DNA from: Candidatus Wolfebacteria bacterium CG_4_10_14_0_8_um_filter_39_64
GTDB taxonomy: Bacteria; Patescibacteriota; Minisyncoccia; UBA6257; UBA9933
DNA length: 11,473 nt
Assembly (NCBI GenBank): GCA_002784365.1
Contig: PFKY01000047.1
Location: 1 to 11,473 of the forward strand
Direction of reading: 5' to 3'
Positions within the stretch are counted from its first letter, which is position 1. The number at the start of each line of letters is the position of its first letter. Below the pieces are notes generated by a model. It did no database searches. It saw nothing but the letters and a program-made list of their open reading frames with translations, and was not told where the DNA came from. The position numbers and the translations under genes were made by a program. Positions 5,284 through 11,473 of this stretch are shown piece after piece.

Positions 5284-5307
5284 TTGAAAAGGCTATTAAC
5301 TTAAAAT

Positions 5308-7416
5308 TTATTGTTCTTTGGCCCCCCTTAGCGACAAGCCGATTTTGCCGTTTTCCACTTTGATTATTTTCACCTTTACCATATCGCCCAAATTAAGGAC
5401 GTCTTCCACTTTCTGAACAAAACCTTCTTTGAGTTCGGAAATGTGAATCATCCCGTCTTTGCCGCCGCCCAAATCAACAATGGCGCCGAATTCCAGAATT
5501 TTAAATACCTTGCCGATGATAATTTCTCCGATTTGAAACTCGCGCGTCATCCCTTTAATTTGATTTAAGGCCAACATTACTTTTTCCTTGCCAACGCCTG
5601 TTATAAAAACCCTGCCGTCTTCTTCAATATCAATACTGTCAACACCGGTGTCTTTAATAATTTTATTAATCATCTTTCCGCCAGGACCGATAACTTCTCC
5701 GATTTGTTCCGGCTTAATATTTACCATCATTATTATAGGCGCGAATTTTGAAAGCTCTGACCGCGGTTTATCGATAACGGTTTTTATAAAATCTAAAATT
5801 TCCAAGCGGGCTTTTTTCGCTTTGGCTAAAATTTCTTTTATTATTTCAATCGTCAACCCTTTGATTTTTACATCCGCCTGGATAGCGGTGATGCCATCGG
5901 TTGTACCAGCTACTTTAAAATCCGTACCGCCATAATGGTCTTCTAAGCCCTGAATATCAGTAAATATTTTATATTTCCCATCTGGATTTTTTTCGTCCAA
6001 AGCAATTCCAAGGGAAATTCCAGCCACTGGTTTTTTAATCGGCACGCCTGCGTCCATTAAAGACATTATTGAAGCGCAAACCGTCGCCATTGAAGAAGAA
6101 CCATTTGAAGACAAAATCTCAGAAACAATTCTGATGGTATAGGGAAATTCTTCTTCAGAAGGAAGGATTGATTTGATGGCTCTTTCCGCCAAAGCGCCGT
6201 GGCCTATTTCTCGTCGTCCGGGAGCGCCTAATTTGCCGATTTCACCTACCGAATAAGGCGGGAAATTATAATGGAGCATAAAACGGCGCTTGCCTGAAAT
6301 TTCCATTGTTTCAACTAATTGCGCCGCGCCCGGAGAACCAAGGGTAGTCGCAGCAAGCGCTTGCGTTGAACCACGCGCAAAAAGCGCTGAACCGTGAAGC
6401 CGGCTAAACAGTCCTACTTCCCCATAAAGCGGCCTTATTTCATCAAGTTTTCTTCCGTCAGGCCTTTTTTCTAATTCCAAAATATTTTTTGTGAATAAGT
6501 AATTTATTTGTTCTTCAAGCAAATTTTCAAGCCCTGAAAAATCAGTGATGCCTTCCTGTGATAGATATTCAAAAAGATTTTTCTTCACCAATTCTATATT
6601 TTCATTTCGTTCGCCTTTATTTTCCATATACATCGCGGTTTCTAATTTATCTTTCAGAAAATCAATAACTTTATTTTTAATATCCGGGCTGATTTCTTTC
6701 TCTATAATTTCCGCTTTTGGTTTACCGATTTTTTTCTGAATATCTTTTTGGAAATCAACCAGTTTATTTATTTCCAGTTGCGCTTTTTCAAAAGCATTTA
6801 TCACTTTTTCTTCTTTGGCGTCAATTCCTGAAAGTTCCACCATATTGATTTTATTTTCAGGACCGCTGACAAAACATTCAAAAGAAATTTGATTTTCAGT
6901 CAAAACTGAATTTGTCGGATTGATAACCAATTCGCCGTTTTCTATTTTCGCCAATCTTAAGCCAGCCACTGGGCCGTCCCATGGCACTTCGGAAATAAGC
7001 AAAGCGGTTGAGGCGGAAAGTAAAGAAATAAAATCCGGGTCATTTTGATCGTCGTAAGACAAGACAGTAATAACAATCTGAACGTCGCGGCGCATGCTCT
7101 GGTTAAAAAGCGGCCTTAAAGTCCTGTCTATCATTCGGCCCGATAAAACAGCGTTTTCCGACGGCCTACCTTCCCGGCGAATAAAACGGCTGCCGATTAT
7201 CTTGCCCGCCGCGTAAAAACGCTCTTCATAATCTATGGTCAGCGGAAAATAATCAATTTCTCTTTCTTCTTTTCCCATCACCACGGTCACTAAAACCGAG
7301 GTGTCGCCAAAAGTGCCCAAAACAGCGGCGCTCGCCTGGCCAGCCAGATTAGAAATTTCAAGTTTTAAAGTTTTACCCCCAACTTCTGTGGTAAATTGTT
7401 GTTTATTTAAATCCAT
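5308..7416 (-). CDS. pnp: Polyribonucleotide nucleotidyltransferase (PNPase)
   Basis: PNPase is a trimeric phosphorolytic 3'-to-5' exoribonuclease that degrades mRNA. The 702-aa protein has the full domain order. It runs: first RNase PH-like domain (about 10-220), helical linker (about 240-310), second RNase PH-like domain (about 316-550), KH domain with the GPGGK loop (577-581) and S1 domain (about 629-698). The second core carries SSNGSSSMA (436-444) for phosphate binding, and D487, D493 and D499 in the TDIQGLEDHYGGTDFK region. Nothing is truncated. Its ATG shares a base with the stop of the upstream NYN gene (TAATG), so translation is probably coupled. It is the last gene of rpsO-NYN-pnp; rpsO-pnp linkage is well known in bacteria. 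Confidence 0.98.
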   Translation of the reverse strand: MDLNKQQFTTEVGGKTLKLEISNLAGQASAAVLGTFGDTSVLVTVVMGKEEREIDYFPLTIDYEERFYAAGKIIGSRFIRREGRPSENAVLSGRMIDRTLRPLFNQSMRRDVQIVITVLSYDDQNDPDFISLLSASTALLISEVPWDGPVAGLRLAKIENGELVINPTNSVLTENQISFECFVSGPENKINMVELSGIDAKEEKVINAFEKAQLEINKLVDFQKDIQKKIGKPKAEIIEKEISPDIKNKVIDFLKDKLETAMYMENKGERNENIELVKKNLFEYLSQEGITDFSGLENLLEEQINYLFTKNILELEKRPDGRKLDEIRPLYGEVGLFSRLHGSALFARGSTQALAATTLGSPGAAQLVETMEISGKRRFMLHYNFPPYSVGEIGKLGAPGRREIGHGALAERAIKSILPSEEEFPYTIRIVSEILSSNGSSSMATVCASIMSLMDAGVPIKKPVAGISLGIALDEKNPDGKYKIFTDIQGLEDHYGGTDFKVAGTTDGITAIQADVKIKGLTIEIIKEILAKAKKARLEILDFIKTVIDKPRSELSKFAPIIMMVNIKPEQIGEVIGPGGKMINKIIKDTGVDSIDIEEDGRVFITGVGKEKVMLALNQIKGMTREFQIGEIIIGKVFKILEFGAIVDLGGGKDGMIHISELKEGFVQKVEDVLNLGDMVKVKIIKVENGKIGLSLRGAKEQ

Positions 7417-7916
7417 TATTTCTTCAGTATTACTCTCGGTATTTTTTCTAAGTCAATGAATGAATCCGCCGCCTCTTTTAATTTAGCCGAAGTGCTCCTG
7501 CCAAAAGCTGCTACCTCAACCCCCCGACCCGAGCCCCATTTCAGATATTCAACTAGGGGCACATAATCGCCGTCGCCGGTGACTAAAATCACCACGTCCA
7601 GAAAATTAGCCATACGGATGGCGTCAACCGCCATGCCCACGTCCCAGTCCGCCTTTTTTAAACCTCCGGGAAATATTTGGAGGTCTTTGATTCTGAGTTC
7701 AATGCCGGTTTTAGTCAGGGCCTCAAAAAAAGACGATTCGCCCAGGGCGGTTTCGCTTTTGACCACGTAACCGATGGCCCGAATCAATTGTCGGCCGGCC
7801 AATAATTCTTTTATTAACTCCCGGTAATTTACCCGGGCTGAATAAAGATGTTTTGACGAATGATAAAGATTTTGGATGTCAATAAAAATACCGACACGTT
7901 GATTTTTGTGAACCAT
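7416..7916 (-). CDS. NYN (LabA/DUF88-like) PIN-fold protein, putative RNase
   Basis: The 166-aa protein matches the NYN branch of the PIN nuclease fold. It has a first strand with FIDIQN (D13, N16), then KKADWDVGMAVDAIRMA (87-103, acids D90, D92 and D98). TGDGDYVPLVEYLKWGSGRGVEV (113-135) follows, with D115 and D117. These acids are placed as in metal-dependent NYN ribonucleases, so RNA cleavage is likely but not shown by sequence alone. It starts 5 bp after rpsO and overlaps pnp by one base. Its position between a ribosomal protein gene and a major exoribonuclease gene suggests work in RNA decay or rRNA processing, possibly making ends for PNPase. No signal peptide or membrane segment is present, so it should be cytoplasmic. 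Confidence 0.88.
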   Translation of the reverse strand: MVHKNQRVGIFIDIQNLYHSSKHLYSARVNYRELIKELLAGRQLIRAIGYVVKSETALGESSFFEALTKTGIELRIKDLQIFPGGLKKADWDVGMAVDAIRMANFLDVVILVTGDGDYVPLVEYLKWGSGRGVEVAAFGRSTSAKLKEAADSFIDLEKIPRVILKK

Positions 7917-7921
7917 AGTGT

Positions 7922-8188
7922 TTATTTTTTCAATCCCAGTTTTTTTACCAAAGCCGAATAATTTTTGGGATTGGTTTTTTTCAGATAATTTAAAATTTTT
8001 TTTCTTTTTCCCACCATCTTCAAAAGACCTCGCCGGGAATGATGGTCTTTAAGATGGTGTTTCAAGTGTTCAATTAATTCGGTAATTTGTTTCGTTAAAA
8101 GAGCGACTTGAATTTCGCTTGAGCCGGTATCTTTCTCGTGAACCTGATATTCCTTGATGATTTTTTGTTTTTTGCGAGTGGTTAGCAT
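7922..8188 (-). CDS. rpsO: 30S ribosomal protein S15
   Basis: S15 binds the central domain of 16S rRNA. The 88-aa protein carries the family signature: [18 protein letters not shown] (18-35), [29 protein letters not shown] (42-70) and a basic C-terminus. Length is standard. It is first in the rpsO-NYN-pnp operon. The predicted promoter is so close that the leader would be at most about 7 bases, leaving no room for a Shine-Dalgarno site or an S15-binding autoregulatory leader as in E. coli. Confidence 0.97.
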   Translation of the reverse strand: MLTTRKKQKIIKEYQVHEKDTGSSEIQVALLTKQITELIEHLKHHLKDHHSRRGLLKMVGKRKKILNYLKKTNPKNYSALVKKLGLKK

Positions 8189-8201
8189 GATCGTTTATAT
8201 A

Positions 8202-8230
8202 ATAATAATTTATTTCCAGCCAGAAGTCAA
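8202..8230 (-). promoter_or_regulatory. Predicted promoter for rpsO-NYN-pnp
   Basis: On the minus strand TTGACT (8230-8225) and TATTAT (8207-8202) are separated by exactly 17 bp. The start site would be near 8195, only a few bases before the rpsO ATG at 8188. Confidence 0.6.
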
Positions 8231-8244
8231 ATAAAGACGAACCT

Positions 8245-8314
8245 AATGTTTTGGGATTCGGTGTTTACAAAAGCATCGAGCCCCATTTTTTATCTTTAAA
8301 ATCGCCAAAACATT
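8245..8314. promoter_or_regulatory. Separated 10-bp inverted repeat between divergent rpsO and rpsA promoters
   Basis: AATGTTTTGG at 8245-8254 is repeated in exact reverse complement as CCAAAACATT at 8305-8314, 50 bp apart. The right copy overlaps the rpsA -35 by two bases; the left copy lies 14 bp upstream of the rpsO -35. It could be a shared operator, or chance in AT-rich DNA. Confidence 0.35.
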
Positions 8315-8340
8315 GACAGATGAATTAAAATCTATAAACT
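8313..8340 (+). promoter_or_regulatory. Predicted promoter for rpsA-ftsH (possibly leaderless)
   Basis: A consensus TTGACA (8313-8318) is followed by TAAACT (8335-8340) after 16 bp, or TATAAA (8333-8338) after 14 bp. With the first choice transcription would start at about 8346-8348, at the rpsA ATG (8348). Confidence 0.55.
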
Positions 8341-8347
8341 AATATTT

Positions 8348-9442
8348 ATGTCATCCATTACGGCTAAAAAAACCAATTCGGCCATTAATCAGCTAATGAA
8401 AACTGAGCCGGATTTGATTTCCTTCTTAAAAGAGGGCGATTTAATCGAGGTTAAACTTTTGAAGAAAACGCCCCGGGCCGCCTATTTTGATTTGGATAAA
8501 TTCGGGACCGGAATTATTTACGGAATTGAACTGTCAAATGCCAGAAATTTATTAAGGGATTTGCAAGTCGGAGGTTCGGTCGCCGCCAAAATAACAGATT
8601 TGGAAAATGAAAGCGGCTTTGTTGAACTTTCCTTGGCCGGAGCCCGCCAGCAAAGAAATTGGCAGGAATTAAAAGAATTAAGAGATAATGAGGGGGCGCT
8701 GACCGTTAAAATAGTCGGCGCTAACAGCGGCGGCCTGGTTACTACCATCAATGAAGTCAAGGCCTTTTTGCCGGTTTCCCAATTAACCAGTGAGCATTAC
8801 CCCCGAGTGGACAACAGCGACAGGAATAAAATTTTGGAAGAGCTAAGGAAATTTGTCGGTCAAGAAATGAAGGTTAAGATTATTGACCTTAATCCGCGGA
8901 CCAATAAATTAATTGTCTCGGAGCGAGGGGTGATTGAGCAGAATATTAAAGAACTTATTGAAAAATACAAAGTGGGTGATGTCATTGACGGTATCGTTTC
9001 CGGGATAGCCGATTTCGGCGTTTTTATCCGATTTGCCGATAACCCGGCCATTGAGGGGCTAGTTCATATTTTTGAGATTGATCACCGCTTAATTGATGAT
9101 CCTAAAGAAGTGGTTAAAATTAACGAACCGGTAAAGGTAAAAATCATTGAAATCAAAGAGGGCCGGGTTTTTCTTTCTCTTAAGGCTCTTAAACCGGATC
9201 CCTGGGAAACGATCGGTGATAAGCTTAAAGAGGGTCAGGAAGTAAACGGCGTCGTTTATAAATTTAATCCTTTCGGAGCGTATATTAATTTAGAGCATGG
9301 TCTCCAAGGATTGCTTCACATAGTTGAATTTGGCAGTCCCGAGGAAATGAAAAAAGAATTGGAAATCGGAAAGCAGTATCAATTTATTGTTGAGTCCATA
9401 GAGCCGAAAGAAAAAAGATTGGTGTTAAAATTGAAGAAATAA
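8348..9442 (+). CDS. rpsA: Ribosomal protein S1-like protein, four S1 domains
   Basis: S1 domains are OB-folds that bind mRNA; bacterial S1 helps ribosomes engage mRNA. The 364-aa protein has four S1-type repeats. They lie at about 24-100 (LKEGDLIEVKLL), 115-200 (a diverged repeat, LTVKIVGANSGGL), 208-285 (GDVIDGIVSGIADFGVFI...GLVHI) and 294-364 (GQEVNGVVYKFNPFGAYI...GLLHI). The last two are closest to consensus. E. coli S1 has six, so this is a short form as in many Gram-positive and reduced genomes. No Shine-Dalgarno site precedes the ATG at 8348, and the predicted promoter leaves almost no leader. ftsH begins 12 bp after its stop. An S1-domain regulator other than the ribosomal subunit is possible but less likely. 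Confidence 0.88.
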   Translation: MSSITAKKTNSAINQLMKTEPDLISFLKEGDLIEVKLLKKTPRAAYFDLDKFGTGIIYGIELSNARNLLRDLQVGGSVAAKITDLENESGFVELSLAGARQQRNWQELKELRDNEGALTVKIVGANSGGLVTTINEVKAFLPVSQLTSEHYPRVDNSDRNKILEELRKFVGQEMKVKIIDLNPRTNKLIVSERGVIEQNIKELIEKYKVGDVIDGIVSGIADFGVFIRFADNPAIEGLVHIFEIDHRLIDDPKEVVKINEPVKVKIIEIKEGRVFLSLKALKPDPWETIGDKLKEGQEVNGVVYKFNPFGAYINLEHGLQGLLHIVEFGSPEEMKKELEIGKQYQFIVESIEPKEKRLVLKLKK

Positions 9443-9445
9443 GGA
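9441..9445 (+). promoter_or_regulatory. Shine-Dalgarno site for ftsH
   Basis: AAGGA overlaps the rpsA stop codon and lies 9 bases before the ftsH ATG. It is the only clear Shine-Dalgarno site I found here, and it serves an internal operon gene. Confidence 0.6.
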
Positions 9446-9454
9446 ATAACGAAA

Positions 9455-11290
9455 ATGAGCGGTTTAACCAAAAATATTTTTGGGGCAATTATCACGCTTT
9501 TGCTGATAGCGTTCGTTTTTTCGCTTTTTTATACCGAGCAAAAACCAACTACGGTTTTCAGTCTTGACCAATTAGCTTCTAAAATAAACAGCGGCGAGGT
9601 GGCAAAAATTACGGTCAGCGGCAACGACCTGACAATTCAATTAAAAGACGGCCCTCAGGCGACTTCCAAAAAAGAAACTGAAGTTGGCCTTTCGGAAACT
9701 TTAAAAAATTATGGGGTAAATCCCTTGGCGCTTCAAAAGGTTAATTTAGAAATTAAAGAAGAATCTGGTTTTCGTTACTGGGCGAGCATTCTTATTCCTT
9801 CGCTCCTGCCCCTTTTAATTATCGGCGTCTTTCTCTGGCTGATGTTCCGACAGGCCCGCACCGGAATGAGCCAGGCCTTTACTTTCGGCAAAGCCAATAT
9901 CAAGTTATTTACTCAATTTAAAGACCGAATCACTTTTGAAGATGTGGCTGGTCTTAAAGAAGCTAAAGAGGAATTAGTAGAGGTGGTTGACTTTCTTAAA
10001 AATCCCAAAAAATATTTGGAAATTGGAGCGAGAATTCCCAGAGGAATCTTGCTTTACGGGTCAACCGGAACCGGGAAAACTTTGTTAGCTCGCAGCGTCG
10101 CGGGTGAAAGCAATGTGCCATTCTTTCATATTTCTGGTTCAGAATTTGTGGAGATGTTTGTTGGTATTGGGGCCTCGAGGGTCCGGGATCTTTTCCGGAC
10201 CGCCAAAAAAGCCGCTCCTTGTATTGTTTTTATTGATGAAATTGATGCGGTTGGTCGGGAAAGAGGCGCTGGTTTGGGCGGCGGTCATGATGAAAGGGAA
10301 CAGACCTTAAACCAAATTTTGGTGGAAATGGATGGTTTTGACCGAGAGACCCAGGTGATTGTGATTGCTGCCACTAATCGGCCTGATATTCTGGATTCGG
10401 CCTTGCTTCGGCCCGGCCGATTTGACCGCCGGATTATTTTAGACCTGCCCAACATCAATGACCGAGAAGCAATTTTGAAAATTCACAGTCGGGAGAAAAT
10501 CCTAAACAGAGATATAAATTTGCGTCAAGTAGCCGAACGAACCCCGGGGTTTTCCGGCGCTGACTTGGCTAATTTGCTAAACGAAGCAGCAATCTTAGCG
10601 GCCCGAAAAAACCGAAAAGAGGTTATCCAGCAAAATATTTTTGATTCTATTGAAAAAGTATTATTGGGACCAGAAAGGCGCAGCCGGGTTTTATCAGTTA
10701 AAGAAAAAGAAATTACCGCTTATCATGAAGCTGGTCATGCTTTGGTGGCAACCAGTATTAAAAACGCTGACCCGGTGCACAAAGTTTCCATTATTGCCCG
10801 CGGCCGAACTGGCGGCTATACCTTGAAATTGCCGATTGAGGAAACTTATTTGCGAACCAAATCGCAATTTATGGCTGATTTGGCGGTTTTGCTTGGCGGC
10901 TATATTTCCGAGCGAATAATTTTTGGCGATATTTCCACCGGCGGTTCCAATGACTTACAAATTGCTTCTGATTTAGCGCGTAAATTAGTGACTAAGTTCG
11001 GAATGAGTGAAAAAATCGGCCCAATTACTTACGGCAAAACCGAAGAATTGGTGTTTTTGGGCCGGGAAATCGCCACGGAAAAAAATTATTCGGAAAAAGT
11101 CGCCGGAGAAATCGACAAAGAAGTAAGGGCAATTATTGAGAAAGCCCGCGATTTGGCCAAAAAAATTATTACTTCGCGCAATCGAGTTTTGAAAGCCATT
11201 GCTAAAAAATTAATTGAAAAAGAAACTTTGGAACGGGAAGAATTTGATACTTTGATAAAAAGCTTTAAATTAAAACCCATAAGCGTTTAA
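9455..11290 (+). CDS. ftsH: ATP-dependent zinc metalloprotease FtsH
   Basis: FtsH is a membrane-anchored AAA+ protease that extracts and degrades membrane and regulatory proteins. The 611-aa protein has a first membrane helix (about 9-26), an extracytoplasmic domain (about 27-108), a second helix (about 109-131) and the AAA module. Visible motifs are Walker A GSTGTGKT (202-209), the pore FVG (235-237), Walker B IVFIDE (257-262) and the second region of homology [21 protein letters not shown] (306-326) with arginine fingers R319 and R322. The peptidase has zinc motif HEAGH (424-428) and the third ligand D500 in GGSND. Most FtsH proteins have GPPGTGKT, so the Pro-Pro to Ser-Thr change is unusual, though the ATP-binding K208 and T209 remain. 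The start is fixed by an AAGGA site and the first membrane helix. It is cotranscribed with rpsA. Confidence 0.98.
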   Translation: MSGLTKNIFGAIITLLLIAFVFSLFYTEQKPTTVFSLDQLASKINSGEVAKITVSGNDLTIQLKDGPQATSKKETEVGLSETLKNYGVNPLALQKVNLEIKEESGFRYWASILIPSLLPLLIIGVFLWLMFRQARTGMSQAFTFGKANIKLFTQFKDRITFEDVAGLKEAKEELVEVVDFLKNPKKYLEIGARIPRGILLYGSTGTGKTLLARSVAGESNVPFFHISGSEFVEMFVGIGASRVRDLFRTAKKAAPCIVFIDEIDAVGRERGAGLGGGHDEREQTLNQILVEMDGFDRETQVIVIAATNRPDILDSALLRPGRFDRRIILDLPNINDREAILKIHSREKILNRDINLRQVAERTPGFSGADLANLLNEAAILAARKNRKEVIQQNIFDSIEKVLLGPERRSRVLSVKEKEITAYHEAGHALVATSIKNADPVHKVSIIARGRTGGYTLKLPIEETYLRTKSQFMADLAVLLGGYISERIIFGDISTGGSNDLQIASDLARKLVTKFGMSEKIGPITYGKTEELVFLGREIATEKNYSEKVAGEIDKEVRAIIEKARDLAKKIITSRNRVLKAIAKKLIEKETLEREEFDTLIKSFKLKPISV

Positions 11291-11295
11291 ACGCC

Positions 11296-11330
11296 AAATT
11301 CTAATTTCTAAACACGGATTTCTAATTTTA
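11296..11330. repeat. 7-bp-period repeat array after ftsH
   Basis: Five in-register heptamers: AAATTCT, AATTTCT, AAACACG, GATTTCT, AATTTTA. The unit AAACACG also occurs in the archease array (2603-2609). Confidence 0.7.
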
Positions 11331-11331
11331 A

Positions 11332-11373
11332 ATCTGACCACTATGCTATAGCATAGTACCTAACAGATCTTTT
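11332..11373 (+). terminator. Hairpin terminator after ftsH
   Basis: An 18-bp perfect palindrome (11340-11357, centre TATA) is enclosed by an outer pair ATCTG (11332-11336) and CAGAT (11364-11368). The plus strand continues CTTTT (11369-11373), giving a plausible intrinsic terminator about 50 bp past the ftsH stop. Confidence 0.6.
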
Positions 11374-11405
11374 GTAATTTGGTGCTTGGAATTTGGAATT
11401 TTGTG
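11371..11405. repeat. 7-bp-period repeat array immediately before the tRNA gene
   Basis: Five in-register heptamers: TTTGTAA, TTTGGTG, CTTGGAA, TTTGGAA, TTTTGTG. The array ends 3 bp before the tRNA. Confidence 0.75.
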
Positions 11406-11408
11406 AAT

Positions 11409-11473
11409 GGGCGCGTAGTTCAGTGGTAGAACGCTGCTCTTATAAAGCAGAAGTCGAAGGTTCGATCCCTTCC
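11409..11473 (+). tRNA. tRNA-Ile (anticodon UAU), 3' end cut by the window
   Basis: The cloverleaf is clear. The acceptor 5' strand is 11409-11415, followed by T8 and A9. The D stem is GTTC/GAAC (11418-11421 with 11429-11432). The anticodon stem is CTGCT/AGCAG with loop CTTATAA (11439-11445) and anticodon TAT at 11441-11443. The variable loop has 5 bases, and the T stem is GAAGG/CCTTC with loop TTCGATC. Only the first base of the 3' acceptor strand (C, pairing with G7) is inside the window. The anticodon reads AUA isoleucine codons directly, unlike the usual bacterial CAU tRNA that needs lysidine. Confidence 0.93.

Noticed and set aside
5588..5935. 115-codon plus-strand frame opposite pnp
   Set aside because: It lies entirely within the conserved PNPase second core and is low in complexity; a shadow frame.
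8189..8201. S15 autoregulatory leader before rpsO
   Set aside because: The predicted leader is only a few bases, too short for a pseudoknot or any S15-binding structure.

Overview
The window looks like chromosome from a small-genome bacterium of the Candidate Phyla Radiation (Patescibacteria, probably Parcubacteria-like). This is inferred, not proven. The supporting signs are AT-rich DNA, tightly packed core genes, a Mur ligase with a very short N-terminal domain, an archease/RtcB RNA-repair pair, few Shine-Dalgarno sites, short AT-rich tandem repeats with a 7-bp period, and a tRNA-Ile with a UAU anticodon. The standard code fits: every intact reading frame ends in TAA.

Layout. A minus-strand operon runs leftward from about 4880 to about 16: ruvA, a MurE-like ligase, archease, a broken rtcB 5' fragment, a LAGLIDADG homing-endonuclease gene and a complete rtcB. 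It ends at a 46-bp perfect palindrome. It diverges from rpsT (S20, plus strand, 4961-5215) across a 133-bp spacer with adjacent back-to-back promoters. rpsT converges on a second minus-strand operon, rpsO - NYN-domain RNase-like gene - pnp (8188 down to 5308), with a large imperfect palindrome between the converging ends. From 8348 the plus strand carries a four-domain S1 protein gene (rpsA) and ftsH, then a hairpin, then a tRNA-Ile(UAU) cut by the window edge.

How the genes work together. RNA handling dominates. RtcB with archease repairs or ligates RNA. PNPase, an NYN nuclease-like protein and S15 form an RNA-decay/ribosome operon. S1, S20 and the tRNA belong to translation. RuvA serves recombination, the Mur ligase serves peptidoglycan precursor synthesis, and FtsH serves membrane protein quality control.

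The most interesting signal is at 2303-2419. A 38-codon minus-strand reading frame there begins with about 32 residues homologous to, but clearly diverged from, the N-terminus of the complete RtcB lying 0.8 kb downstream. Its stop codon overlaps the endonuclease start as ATGA. The simplest reading is that a homing-endonuclease element invaded an archease-rtcB operon at rtcB codon ~32 and left behind (or brought with it) a replacement 5' end that keeps rtcB complete. A second unusual signal is a set of at least eight short arrays with a strict 7-bp period but different heptamer sequences. They lie in spacers and in frame inside the archease and Mur ligase genes.
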